From: an uncultured Dorea sp.
GTDB lineage: Bacteria > Bacillota_A > Clostridia > Lachnospirales > Lachnospiraceae
DNA length: 64,000 bases
Direction of reading: 5' to 3'
Assembly (NCBI GenBank): GCA_910579015.1
Contig: CAJTRO010000009.1
Span: forward strand, 1 to 64,000
The translations under genes were made by a program, and so were the position numbers. Numbering within the stretch: the stretch's first letter is position 1; each line of letters begins with the position of its first letter. Below, in pieces: positions 33,568 through 42,030 of the stretch. The notes under the pieces were generated by a model, which worked only from the letters and a program-made list of their open reading frames with translations, ran no database searches and was not told the DNA's origin.

Positions 33568-34473
33568 ATGACATTAACAAATGATGATCTACAGGCATTT
33601 TCCCAGCTGCTAGGTATGAAGCTACATACTGAATTACAACCGATAAAAGATGGAATTAAATCTATAGAAGACGAACAGATAAAGATTAAAGAGGATATTG
33701 GCTCTCTTAAAGAAGATATGGTCTCTGTTAAGGCTGATATCTCATTCCTTAAAGACGAGGTTAATTCTCTCAAAGAGGACGTCGCTTCTCTTAAAGAAGA
33801 TGTCAGCTCTCTTAAGAACGATATGGTCTCCGTTAAGGCTGATATCGTATTTCTTAAAGGCGAGGTTAACTCTCTTAAGGATGATGTTAACTTCCTTAAA
33901 GAAGAGGTCAATTCTCTTAAAGAGGACGTCAGTTCTCTCAAGACGGACGTCAATCTCCTTAAAGAGGACGTCAGTTCTCTCAAGACGGACGTCAATCTCC
34001 TTAAAGAGGATGTCAGTTCTCTCAAGACGGACGTTAATCTTCTTAAAGAGGACGTCAGCTCTCTCAAGACGGATGTCAATCTCCTTAAAGAGGATGTCGG
34101 TTCTCTCAAGACGGATGTCAGTCTCCTTAAAGAGGACGTCAGCTCTCTCAAGACGGACGTCGACCTCCTCAAGACGGACGTCGACCTCCTCAAGACAGAC
34201 GTCGATCTCCTCAAAGAGGACGTCAGCTCTCTCAAGGGCGACATGGTTTCCACTAAAGATAATATCATTTCACTCAATACAGCACAGACAAGAATCAACC
34301 TGATCATTGAAAATGATATCCAGCGCAGTGTTAATATATTGTCAGAGAACTATGTTCCTGCTGCCAGAAAATATCTGGAATCCACAAAGCAGATTGATTC
34401 TATGAAGACTGATATTGATGTTATGAAAAAGGCTATACGCGGCCACAGCGAACAGCTGAAACGCATATCCTGA
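33568..34473 (+). CDS. Long repetitive coiled-coil protein
   Basis: 301 residues, no signal peptide or membrane segment. A short head (MTLTNDDLQAFSQLLGMKLH) precedes an uninterrupted heptad array over residues 25-235, built of 14-residue units such as DVSSLKTDVNLLKE, then a non-repetitive tail with QKQIDSMKTDIDVMKKAIRGHSEQ-like heptads. DNA repeats are 42 bp and some copies are identical. Similar Lys/Asp heptad proteins are common in clostridia with no known function. The antisense open frame 33531-34307 is a shadow of the repeats. Confidence 0.75.
   Translation: MTLTNDDLQAFSQLLGMKLHTELQPIKDGIKSIEDEQIKIKEDIGSLKEDMVSVKADISFLKDEVNSLKEDVASLKEDVSSLKNDMVSVKADIVFLKGEVNSLKDDVNFLKEEVNSLKEDVSSLKTDVNLLKEDVSSLKTDVNLLKEDVSSLKTDVNLLKEDVSSLKTDVNLLKEDVGSLKTDVSLLKEDVSSLKTDVDLLKTDVDLLKTDVDLLKEDVSSLKGDMVSTKDNIISLNTAQTRINLIIENDIQRSVNILSENYVPAARKYLESTKQIDSMKTDIDVMKKAIRGHSEQLKRIS
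33926..34240 (+). repeat. 42-bp tandem repeats coding a heptad pair
   Basis: Seven to eight near-identical units alternate Leu-Lys-Glu-Asp and Leu-Lys-Thr-Asp heptads; towards the end the unit shortens to 21 bp (LLKTDVD twice). In-frame slippage would change rod length in 14- or 7-residue steps. Confidence 0.85.
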
Positions 34474-34549
34474 TGTATTTTCTGTCTGAGGGAATGTTTT
34501 TAGGCGAAAGAGAAATTTCCAGGAAATAATAAAAATCCGCTCTCCCCGG

Positions 34550-34578
34550 TTGACATTTGGTCTATTATACAGTAAAAT
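34550..34578 (+). promoter_or_regulatory. SRP RNA promoter
   Basis: Consensus TTGACA (34550-34555), 17-bp spacer, TAAAAT (34573-34578), seven bases before the RNA 5' end. Strong promoter as expected for a stable RNA. Confidence 0.85.
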
Positions 34579-34584
34579 TAATTA

Positions 34585-34847
34585 CCGTGCAGCCGGGGTG
34601 CTAGCGGTACCTTGTACCTGCAATCCGCTATAGCAGGGGTGATATTGCGCAGAGGGCATAGGTTTGTAGAGCTGCCCTTGACAAGTGGCGTTGAGGCTTG
34701 GGTCTTACGCGACGGGAATCTGTGAACCGTGTCAGGTCGGGAACGAAGCAGCACTAAGCAGAACCTTCCGGGTGCCGTAAGGGTGCCTGGGCTGAGTTAA
34801 CTGTCAAGGTAACGTCTGTGAATCTACGTTCGAAGCGCAATGCACGT
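34585..34847 (+). ncRNA. ffs: Signal recognition particle RNA, large (Alu-containing) type
   Basis: About 263 bases. The Ffh-binding helix 8 is seen as GTGTCAGGTCGGGAACGAAG followed by CAGCACTAAG, with the GGAA tetraloop and the asymmetric loop. The 5' Alu part (GCCGGGGTGCTAGCGG) is present, and the ends CGTGCA (34586-34591) and TGCACG (34841-34846) pair. The loop-closing pair is G-C here instead of the more common C-G, a compensated change. Ends are inferred from pairing. Confidence 0.93.
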
Positions 34848-34885
34848 AAGAAGTTACTTTACTCGCCAGGATTTTATTTACAATC

Positions 34886-34923
34886 AAAAAGAGCAGGATA
34901 CATATTTCTACATACCATGCTCT
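34886..34923 (-). terminator. Terminator of tadA
   Basis: AGAGCA/TGCTCT stem with long loop followed by TTTTTG on the minus strand, just after the tadA stop. Confidence 0.55.
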
Positions 34924-34937
34924 CATATAGCAATACT

Positions 34938-35441
34938 CTAATGCAATGCTGTATCGGCATTGTTTTTATTTTCTCTTTTTTTCTTAGATTCCCTTAACTC
35001 TTTAAAAAATGTTTTCATCATCTGACTGCACTCTTCTTCAAGAACCCCCGTCGTCAGTTCCACCTGATGATTGAACTCTTCCATGTTCAGCAAATTCAGA
35101 ACTGAACCCGCACATCCCGCCTTGGGATTCATACATCCCACAACCACTCTGGACATTCTGGATTGTACAATTGCACCAGAACACATCTGACAGGGTTCCA
35201 ATGTAACATACATAGTGCACCCTTCAAGACGCCAGTCGCCCATTTTTTTGCTTGCCTTTCTGATCGCGTTCAGCTCTGCATGTGACAGTGTATTCTTATC
35301 TATCGTTCTTCTGTTATATCCGCGCCCTATAACCTTATCTTCATAAACAATTACACACCCAATCGGCACTTCTCCGATGGCATATGCCTTTTTTGCCTGC
35401 CGAATGGCTTCTTTCATGTATTTTTCATCTATAGTCTGCAT
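34938..35441 (-). CDS. tadA: tRNA-specific adenosine deaminase
   Basis: 167 residues. Converts A34 to inosine in tRNA-Arg(ACG). Seen: zinc and catalytic motif SHAELNAIRKA (His and Glu), and PCQMCSGAI with the two zinc Cys residues; N-terminal EAIRQAKKAYAIGEVPIGCVIV is typical. No strong ribosome site lies before the ATG at 35441; an in-frame ATG eight codons later is possible. tadA next to the SRP RNA is a known Firmicutes arrangement, but here they converge. Confidence 0.96.
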   Translation of the reverse strand: MQTIDEKYMKEAIRQAKKAYAIGEVPIGCVIVYEDKVIGRGYNRRTIDKNTLSHAELNAIRKASKKMGDWRLEGCTMYVTLEPCQMCSGAIVQSRMSRVVVGCMNPKAGCAGSVLNLLNMEEFNHQVELTTGVLEEECSQMMKTFFKELRESKKKRENKNNADTALH

Positions 35442-35457
35442 AATATCTACATCTTTT

Positions 35458-37161
35458 CTACATCTTTAATGGTCTCTTGATCGGCCTGCACCAATATCCA
35501 AACTGCTCTTCATTACTTTTCTCATCCTCCGTAAGTTCTATTCCGATATCCGCCTGAGGAATAAACTCGGTAAATCCGAATGTACTTGCCGCTTTTGCTT
35601 CCTGTGGATGATAGATTCCAGGTACTCCCAATCTGAATTTTTCACCGTCATCAATAAATGCAAGATGGTGATAATTATAGTATCCGTGCAGAAGAAAGCT
35701 GTTATTCGCCCATTTCCACTCACATCGGGGCAGAACCGCCAAATCATTCCGCTGGATTTTTGTACAGCGGAAATGATTCTCTGCCTCCTGCTCTTTCTGG
35801 TCTGAACATACATGCCTCTGCATTTCTCCATGCCGTCCACGATTCCATTGCATTTCCATCGTTTGGCCCGGCACCTTTTCCCGATGTACGATTTCCTCCA
35901 TACTGCTCTGCGGTTCTTCCCTGTACATCCTTCTGCCCGCCTCGTCTTGCAGTTCTTCCCGTAATACTATCCCTCCGGCCTCATCCTGCGGTTCTTCCCG
36001 GTACAATCTTCTATCCGCTCCGTCTCGTGCTTCTCCCCGAAGAACAGTTCTTTTCGTCTGGTCCGCACGCTCTCCCGACAGCATGTTTACCATGCTCTCT
36101 CTTTGCTGTCCCTCCAAAGATAACATTCTCTCAGCTTCATTTCCCTGTTTTTCCCGAAACAGCATTCTCTCTGCCCCGCCTGCGGCCTTTCCCTGTGATA
36201 CCGTTCTCCCGGTTCCTCCCGCAGGTTCCTCCCGGTCTGTTCTCCTCTCCGGCATCTTTGCAGGCTCATCCCCGAACGTTCTCCTCTCCGGTCCACCTGC
36301 CGGCTCCTCCTGAGACATCCGGCTCTCTGGTCCGCTTACCAGCTCTCTTCCCCGTTCCTCACGGGACATTCCTCTCTCTGGTCCACTTACCGGTTCCTCC
36401 CCGGACATCCGGCTCTCTGGTCCGCTTACCGGCTCTCTTCCCAGTTCCTCCCTGGACATTCTCCTCTCCGGCTCTCTTCCTTGTTCCTCCCCGGACATTC
36501 TCCTCTCCGGTCCACTTACCGGTTCCTCCTGAGACACTCTCCCTGCCGGCTCTCTTCCCGGCTCTTCCTGGGACATCCTCCTCTCTGTTTCATTTTCCGG
36601 CTTCTCCTGGGACATCATACCCTCCGCCCCATTTACAGCCTCGTCCTGAACAATCCTCGTCTCTGTCTCTTCTACAGGCTCTTCCCGGGACATCATACCC
36701 TCTGCTTCACTCTGTATCTCATCCCTCGGCGCCGTCTCTACAGCATCGTCCGCCGATTCCTTTCTATTCTGCACCGATTCCGGATGCAGTACACGCATAC
36801 GACCGACATTAACAGCACCCTCATTCCAGACTGCCGCGTACTTATGTCCCAGCTCACTCTCCAGGATGATTCCATTAATCTTATCAAAATTCTCCGGTAC
36901 GATAACATCTTCTCTGGTAAAATACAGTCTGTAATTGACAGCAGGATTCACATTATCCACAATTCCCTGCCATATCCCTACACACTCATCTCCTCCATAA
37001 AACAAATACAGCTCAAGCTTACGCTCGCCCTTCATATGTAATCCCTTACCATGAATATGCAGCGTACAGTCATCATCCCCCTGTTCCACTTTAACGAATC
37101 CTACGTTACGCAGTCTTCGCCCCTGCTCATATTCATACAGATAACGAATAAAACGCCTCAA
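35458..37161 (-). CDS. Lachnospiraceae protein with low-complexity Glu/Arg-rich centre (DUF6128-like C-terminus)
   Basis: 567 residues, no signal peptide. Residues 1-130 form a compact N-terminal domain (GFVKVEQGDDDCTLHIHGKGLH ... IILESELGHKYAAVW in part), residues about 150-440 are a disordered repeat of S-x-EEP-x4-ERRM units, and the last 110 residues are a conserved domain (NNSFLLHGYYNYHHLAFID, LGVPGIYHPQE, FGFTEFIP). I believe the end is the DUF6128 family but cannot verify. Function unknown. It stands between tadA and an HTH protein with an equally long disordered centre. Confidence 0.65.
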   Translation of the reverse strand: MRRFIRYLYEYEQGRRLRNVGFVKVEQGDDDCTLHIHGKGLHMKGERKLELYLFYGGDECVGIWQGIVDNVNPAVNYRLYFTREDVIVPENFDKINGIILESELGHKYAAVWNEGAVNVGRMRVLHPESVQNRKESADDAVETAPRDEIQSEAEGMMSREEPVEETETRIVQDEAVNGAEGMMSQEKPENETERRMSQEEPGREPAGRVSQEEPVSGPERRMSGEEQGREPERRMSREELGREPVSGPESRMSGEEPVSGPERGMSREERGRELVSGPESRMSQEEPAGGPERRTFGDEPAKMPERRTDREEPAGGTGRTVSQGKAAGGAERMLFREKQGNEAERMLSLEGQQRESMVNMLSGERADQTKRTVLRGEARDGADRRLYREEPQDEAGGIVLREELQDEAGRRMYREEPQSSMEEIVHREKVPGQTMEMQWNRGRHGEMQRHVCSDQKEQEAENHFRCTKIQRNDLAVLPRCEWKWANNSFLLHGYYNYHHLAFIDDGEKFRLGVPGIYHPQEAKAASTFGFTEFIPQADIGIELTEDEKSNEEQFGYWCRPIKRPLKM

Positions 37162-37230
37162 TACTTCACTTCCAATCCTGGTCTTTTTATCACAATCTAT
37201 TCCCCAGGATCATAAAAAATACCACTATTT

Positions 37231-39210
37231 TCAATCAAGATAAATCGGCGGATCATAATCCTTGCCAAGAAGCTGTTTCTTACGCTCCTGATAACCCAGA
37301 AACGCCCACTCAGTCATATCTGTCCATTTATGGATCGTCCTGTCATACACCTGTACATAACCAATCCGCGACGGATGCATCCTGACACTGTTAGATTCAT
37401 ATTCTTTGCCAGTATACGGATTGGTGTCTCCCGTATCCTCTTCTTCCTCAGACTGACCTTCCTGATATCCGCTCTGAGCCTCCTCTGTCAGATACTCATC
37501 CCCGTATCCCTCTACGGCATACTCCTCTTCGGGATAACTCTCTTTCGGATAACCGCTTCTCTTGTAACCATCCCTTAAATAACCGTCTTCTGCATAGCCG
37601 TCCACGGCATGTCCCTGTCCGGCATAGCCTCCATAAGAATAAGCATCACCGTCATACCCTGCTTGAGCGTACACATTTTCAGGCTGACCTTCCCTGGTAT
37701 AGCCCAGCCTTGCGAAACTTCCCTCTGCATGAGCTTTCCCGCCATAGGCAGGTCCGGCATAGCTTCCCTCTACACGCCTTTCTCTGTCATAAACCGGTCC
37801 GGCGTAATTTCCTTCCTCATAGCCTTCTCTTCCGTAAACAGGTCCGGCATAGCCGCTCTGTACATATCCTTCTTTGTCATACTCTGCTTCGGAATATCCC
37901 TCTGTCTGATGATCGGCTGCCTGATAGATCGTCCCGCCGGCTCCTTCCTCCAGAAGGCTGCCGCCTCTCTGAGATACATCTGTCCCCGGTGTCTTTCCTG
38001 CTGACACGCTGGCAGCGTTCTCTTCCTGCTGTGCCTGCTCTTTTCCACGGCGCATGATACGCTGCATAAAATATGCCCGCCATCCGTGCGGCTTATCCTC
38101 TTTCTTCTCTTCCTTCTTTTCTGTCTTTTCCAGTGATTCAATCTCTTGAAGCAGATGCTCAACCGATTCATTCTCACCATGTGCCGGATATCCTTCGCCA
38201 GATCCGGCCGCAGCTTCTGTCAGATATCCTTCCTGATATCCGCTCTCCGCTCTCTCCTGGTGTTCACTGCCATATCCTTCACCGTATCCTCTGACAGCTC
38301 CATCCCGATATCCCTCACCGGGCGCCTTGCCTGATTCATCCCGATATCCTTCACCAACAGTCGTATCGGTTCCACCGTGTCCTTCGCCATATCCAATACT
38401 GGTATTCTCCCGGTCAACTACAGTATGCTCTCCCTCTCCTCTTTCTGCTAACTCTCTGTGGAAATGCTCCGAAGGTCTGCCCATCGGCCTATCTGCCGTC
38501 TGCACAGGCTTTTCTTCCTCACTGGACGGATTCGCCCCGCCCCGTCCTCCTTCTTTTCCATCCTGCTCCTGTAACTTCGCCTGATTACCGGCGGCCTCCT
38601 TGAGCATTGCATCAAGCTCCTCGTTGATATCCACAAATTCACCGATTGTCATATCTCTCTCATGAACCGATGTGCCGGCCGCTCTATCCACCGTACCCGT
38701 CTTGTCGATCCTGTCCTTCTCTTCTGCTGCCACTTCTGCCGGCATCTCTATATCCCTCTGTTCGGACAAACGCATCTCAGTCTTATCAGTCTTATCCGAC
38801 TGTCCAGATATCTCTTTCTCCGTCCTATCCGCCATATCCGTCTGTCCGGACATCTCTTTCTCTGGCTTGTCTTCCCTTTCCGTCTGTCCAGCCCCTTGCG
38901 GGTTCACTCCGCCAGACTGCACCTTTACGGACGCATTCTGCCCGTTCGCAATCTCATCTATCCCGATCTCCGCCTTCTCATCGACCGTTCTATCTTCAAG
39001 TATATTCAGCTGAAACGGACATCCCAGAATATCCGCGATCATACGCATGTCCTGTTCCTGGAAATTATCTCTTCCAAGCCTCTGAGTAAGATTCTGGCGG
39101 GACATCTTCTTCTTGGTACGTGATTCAATCTTCCTGGCAAGATCCTTTATCGTCATATTCCTGCGATTTAAAACAATCTTAACCTGCTCGCCAAATGTCA
39201 AATCCTGCAT
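37231..39210 (-). CDS. HTH protein with very long Tyr/Gly-rich low-complexity region
   Basis: 659 residues. Residues 5-72 are an XRE-like helix-turn-helix (FGEQVKIVLNRRNMTIKDLA ... MIADILGCPFQLNIL). A disordered acidic/Gln-rich part follows, then from about residue 270 to 590 a chain of short units of the type EGYxxxGYAGPVYGREGY, with dozens of Tyr spaced by Gly. The end (RMHPSRIGYVQVYDRTIHKWTDMTEWAFLGYQERKKQLLGKDYDPPIYLD in part) is a conserved-looking domain. Such Tyr/Gly tracts are the kind known to drive condensate formation in other proteins; whether it happens here is unknown. DNA binding is inferred from the HTH. Confidence 0.7.
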   Translation of the reverse strand: MQDLTFGEQVKIVLNRRNMTIKDLARKIESRTKKKMSRQNLTQRLGRDNFQEQDMRMIADILGCPFQLNILEDRTVDEKAEIGIDEIANGQNASVKVQSGGVNPQGAGQTEREDKPEKEMSGQTDMADRTEKEISGQSDKTDKTEMRLSEQRDIEMPAEVAAEEKDRIDKTGTVDRAAGTSVHERDMTIGEFVDINEELDAMLKEAAGNQAKLQEQDGKEGGRGGANPSSEEEKPVQTADRPMGRPSEHFHRELAERGEGEHTVVDRENTSIGYGEGHGGTDTTVGEGYRDESGKAPGEGYRDGAVRGYGEGYGSEHQERAESGYQEGYLTEAAAGSGEGYPAHGENESVEHLLQEIESLEKTEKKEEKKEDKPHGWRAYFMQRIMRRGKEQAQQEENAASVSAGKTPGTDVSQRGGSLLEEGAGGTIYQAADHQTEGYSEAEYDKEGYVQSGYAGPVYGREGYEEGNYAGPVYDRERRVEGSYAGPAYGGKAHAEGSFARLGYTREGQPENVYAQAGYDGDAYSYGGYAGQGHAVDGYAEDGYLRDGYKRSGYPKESYPEEEYAVEGYGDEYLTEEAQSGYQEGQSEEEEDTGDTNPYTGKEYESNSVRMHPSRIGYVQVYDRTIHKWTDMTEWAFLGYQERKKQLLGKDYDPPIYLD

Positions 39211-39441
39211 TACTTATCCTCCTTATCGAATTACTTCTATATACCCACATACTATTTGTCGTAAACTCTTTTGTTTCTTATGCAACCATTTTCCCCTTTG
39301 CTTATTCTAACAAATAGTGAAAGCCCAGTCAACCAAGGAGTAAAACAATATATAAATCCGTCCTCCCTTCTTATATATCTACCCAGGATTCCGATATATA
39401 ATTATAGTTACAGCATACACAACAGGAAGGAGCCAGTATCT

Positions 39442-40191
39442 ATGAGATTGAATTTTAACACAACGATATCAGTCAACAGCCTGATCAACTCCTATCAGAT
39501 CAACCGCAGTGCGGCCAACCAGACCGGCGGCAGAAACGGCGTGAAAGCTGAAGAAGAACGCAGAGATTCCTTCACACTCTCACCGGAAGGCGGGAAGCAT
39601 AACCGGATCAGCAACCTGATGAAGCAGAAGATTGATATCGCCGACCGTCGAACCTCCCTGATCGCATCGATAAAGGAGAAGGGCGCTTCTATGGAAACTA
39701 TTAAGCCGCAGTTAGAAGCCCTGGACGAACAGCTGAGGAACATCGACGTGCAGATATCACAGGCAATCGCTGATGAGGCCAAGAAGCAGGAGGAAGAGAA
39801 GAGCCCGGAGAATAAGGAACCGCAGACCAGCGAAGAGATCCAGTACGAGAAGATGACCGACGTGGTAAGTCTGTCGAATGATGTCGACAATGTTGACCTG
39901 CTTGATTCTGTCAAGAACCGGGTAGACGGCAGGATCAAGGTTCTAAAAAGCGAGATTGAACTTGACAAGCTTAACAACGAACTCAGCGGCGCATCATCCT
40001 ACAAGGAGAGAGAACTTGCTGATCTGGAAACACAGTCTGTCAAGATCGCCTCTGACATCGGTTCAAGGATGGCAGATATAGTAGAGGAATCCAATGAAGA
40101 TAATGAGAAGATTCCAGAGAAGGATTCCGAAGACTCTGATGATTCCCATAAGCTCTATACCGATGCCGACGAAAGCGATGATGAAGCGTAA
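39442..40191 (+). CDS. Helical protein of flagellar neighbourhood, function unknown
   Basis: 249 residues; ATG at 39442 has GAAGGAG nine bases upstream. No signal peptide. N-terminus MRLNFNTTISVNSLINSY, then a segment RRDSFTLSPEGGKHNRISNLMKQKIDI seen in short Lachnospiraceae proteins, a charged coiled coil, and an acidic tail rich in Ser/Asp. Monocistronic, ending at a strong terminator. Confidence 0.6.
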   Translation: MRLNFNTTISVNSLINSYQINRSAANQTGGRNGVKAEEERRDSFTLSPEGGKHNRISNLMKQKIDIADRRTSLIASIKEKGASMETIKPQLEALDEQLRNIDVQISQAIADEAKKQEEEKSPENKEPQTSEEIQYEKMTDVVSLSNDVDNVDLLDSVKNRVDGRIKVLKSEIELDKLNNELSGASSYKERELADLETQSVKIASDIGSRMADIVEESNEDNEKIPEKDSEDSDDSHKLYTDADESDDEA

Positions 40192-40227
40192 AGAGACGCC
40201 GGAAAATCTTGTATTTCTAAAGCAATC

Positions 40228-40271
40228 AAATAATACAGCTGTGGTTTATAAAAACCACAGCTGTATTATTT
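40228..40271. terminator. Bidirectional terminator
   Basis: Perfect 17-bp stem (AAATAATACAGCTGTGG and its complement) with a 10-base loop, between the rightward 39442 gene and the leftward chemoreceptor gene; A/T ends on both sides. Confidence 0.9.
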
Positions 40272-40347
40272 ATAGAAACCGTTCATTCCACGGCTGTCCT
40301 TATATAATCATACTGTCATCAGGCACATGGCCTATACCGGCATCCGC

Positions 40348-42030
40348 TTACTCGCCCGGTCTTTTGCTTCTTAATTTGAAACGTGATACCAGTGACTTCA
40401 ACAGCTGAGACTGGCTTGACAGCTCTTCGCTTGCCGCCGCACTCTGCTGAGCTGTAGCAGAGTTCGTCTGTACTACGCTGGAAATCTGATCCATTCCCAT
40501 TGTTACCTGAGAGATCGCTTCTGCCTGGCTTACCGCAGCCGTAGAAATCTTATCCACATATGTAACGGCACTCTTTGTGCTCTCTACAGTATCCGAAATA
40601 GCCGCCGCTGTACGGTCCACAATATTCGTTCCATTCTCTACAGCAAGGATCGTGCCCTCGATAAGCGCAGTCGTATTGCTTGCGGCCTCGGCACTCTTGG
40701 ACGCCAGATTACGCACTTCATCCGCCACTACCGCGAATCCCTTTCCTGCTTCGCCTGCACGTGCAGCCTCTACCGCCGCATTCAGCGCAAGGATATTGGT
40801 CTGGAATGCAATATCCTCAATCGTCTTGATGATCTTACCGATATCGCCGGACTTCTGACTGATCTCACCCATAGCAGAGATCATATCCTGCATCTGCTCA
40901 TTGGAAACAGACAGCTTGCTCTGAGCATCCATAACCTTCTCGCTTGCTTCTCTTGCATTCTCCGCCGTATTGCTTACTTCTCTTGAAATATCATTAATCG
41001 TTGCAGCCAGCTCTTCTACAGAACTTGCCTGCTCAGTTGCACCCTGTGACAATGCCTGTGCACCGGAAGATACCTGATCAGCGCCGCTTGCAACCTGATC
41101 GGAAGCATCGTTGATCTGTCTCATAGTGTCACTTAAGTTGCGGTTCATCTTACGAATACACTCTAACAACGGACTAAAATCACCCTTATAGATACGGTCC
41201 TCTGCAAAGAGATCGAAATTACCGCTCGACATCTGATCCAACAGACGAGTAAGATCAGCCACAACATCCTCCAGCCCCTGACAGGTTGACTTCACACTGT
41301 TCACAAGTGAACCGAATTCATCAGCTGATTCATAGTCAAGGCTCTGCGCCATCTCGCCTCTTGACAGTCCGGCCATTGCATCCTCAACCTGATGTACCGG
41401 ATACACGATAGTCCTTGTCACTCTTGCGCAGATGATCATTGCAACCACGATCGCAATACCCGTAACAGCCAGAAGAACGATCATGCTCATGTTCGTCTCC
41501 TTGACACTCTCGTTCATGGTCGTTGTACGGATCGTACCCGTACCTTCATTCAACGTGTTGATCTCACTGATAACCTTATCCAGAGTCGGCGTACACTTTG
41601 TCCTTATGGACTCTGCCGCCGCCATAGCGTCTCCCGCCTTCAGCTCTGCCACGATATCATCAGCAATATTCATCCAGTCATTCAGAGCATTCTCAAACGA
41701 TGTTACCTGCTCCTTATCCAGGATATCAAGTTCATGGAGCTTCTTCAAATTGGCCTCGATGCTGGCCTTGTTCTCTTCGATAGACTGTAGGTTATCGGCG
41801 TCCGCCTTCCCTTGGATAACCATATCACGTACATCCTTCGCAGCCATGAAAGTCGCAATCCGGCAGCCCTTAACCGCATCATCTGCCGCAACCGCTCCTT
41901 CCATGAAATCATTCAGATTGTTACTTGCTTTCTTCAATTGTATAATGGAATACAGGGATACCAAAATTGTAAGTATAAGCACAACCCCAAATGCCACTAA
42001 TAACTTAGCTCTGATTTTTAAGTTCTTCAC
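40348..42030 (-). CDS. Methyl-accepting chemotaxis protein with 4-helix-bundle sensor
   Basis: 560 residues. Membrane chemoreceptor. Two transmembrane segments (about 8-28 and 187-207) bracket a helical periplasm-facing bundle of the 4HB_MCP type; then HAMP (TRTIVYPVHQVEDAMAGL), a signalling domain with the hairpin tip IKTIEDIAFQTNILALNAAVEAARAGEAGKGFAVVADEVR in the usual place, and Gln/Glu-rich methylation helices. Start overlaps the preceding gene by 26 bases. Ligand unknown. Confidence 0.93.
   Translation of the reverse strand: MKNLKIRAKLLVAFGVVLILTILVSLYSIIQLKKASNNLNDFMEGAVAADDAVKGCRIATFMAAKDVRDMVIQGKADADNLQSIEENKASIEANLKKLHELDILDKEQVTSFENALNDWMNIADDIVAELKAGDAMAAAESIRTKCTPTLDKVISEINTLNEGTGTIRTTTMNESVKETNMSMIVLLAVTGIAIVVAMIICARVTRTIVYPVHQVEDAMAGLSRGEMAQSLDYESADEFGSLVNSVKSTCQGLEDVVADLTRLLDQMSSGNFDLFAEDRIYKGDFSPLLECIRKMNRNLSDTMRQINDASDQVASGADQVSSGAQALSQGATEQASSVEELAATINDISREVSNTAENAREASEKVMDAQSKLSVSNEQMQDMISAMGEISQKSGDIGKIIKTIEDIAFQTNILALNAAVEAARAGEAGKGFAVVADEVRNLASKSAEAASNTTALIEGTILAVENGTNIVDRTAAAISDTVESTKSAVTYVDKISTAAVSQAEAISQVTMGMDQISSVVQTNSATAQQSAAASEELSSQSQLLKSLVSRFKLRSKRPGE

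Noticed and set aside
33926..34240. CRISPR-like regular repeats
   Set aside because: Units are contiguous, in frame and without unique spacers; they encode heptads. The same holds for 50477-50764.
33531..34307. Long open frame antisense to the coiled-coil repeat gene
   Set aside because: It exists only because the 42-bp repeats have no stop in that frame. It has no ribosome site, and its protein is a mirror of the repeat.
34585..34847. 6S RNA, tmRNA or a riboswitch
   Set aside because: The GGAA loop and GTCAGGT motif identify SRP RNA.
35658..36812. Open frame on the plus strand opposite the low-complexity protein
   Set aside because: Pro/Ser-rich translation of the complement of a Glu/Arg repeat, without ribosome site or promoter.
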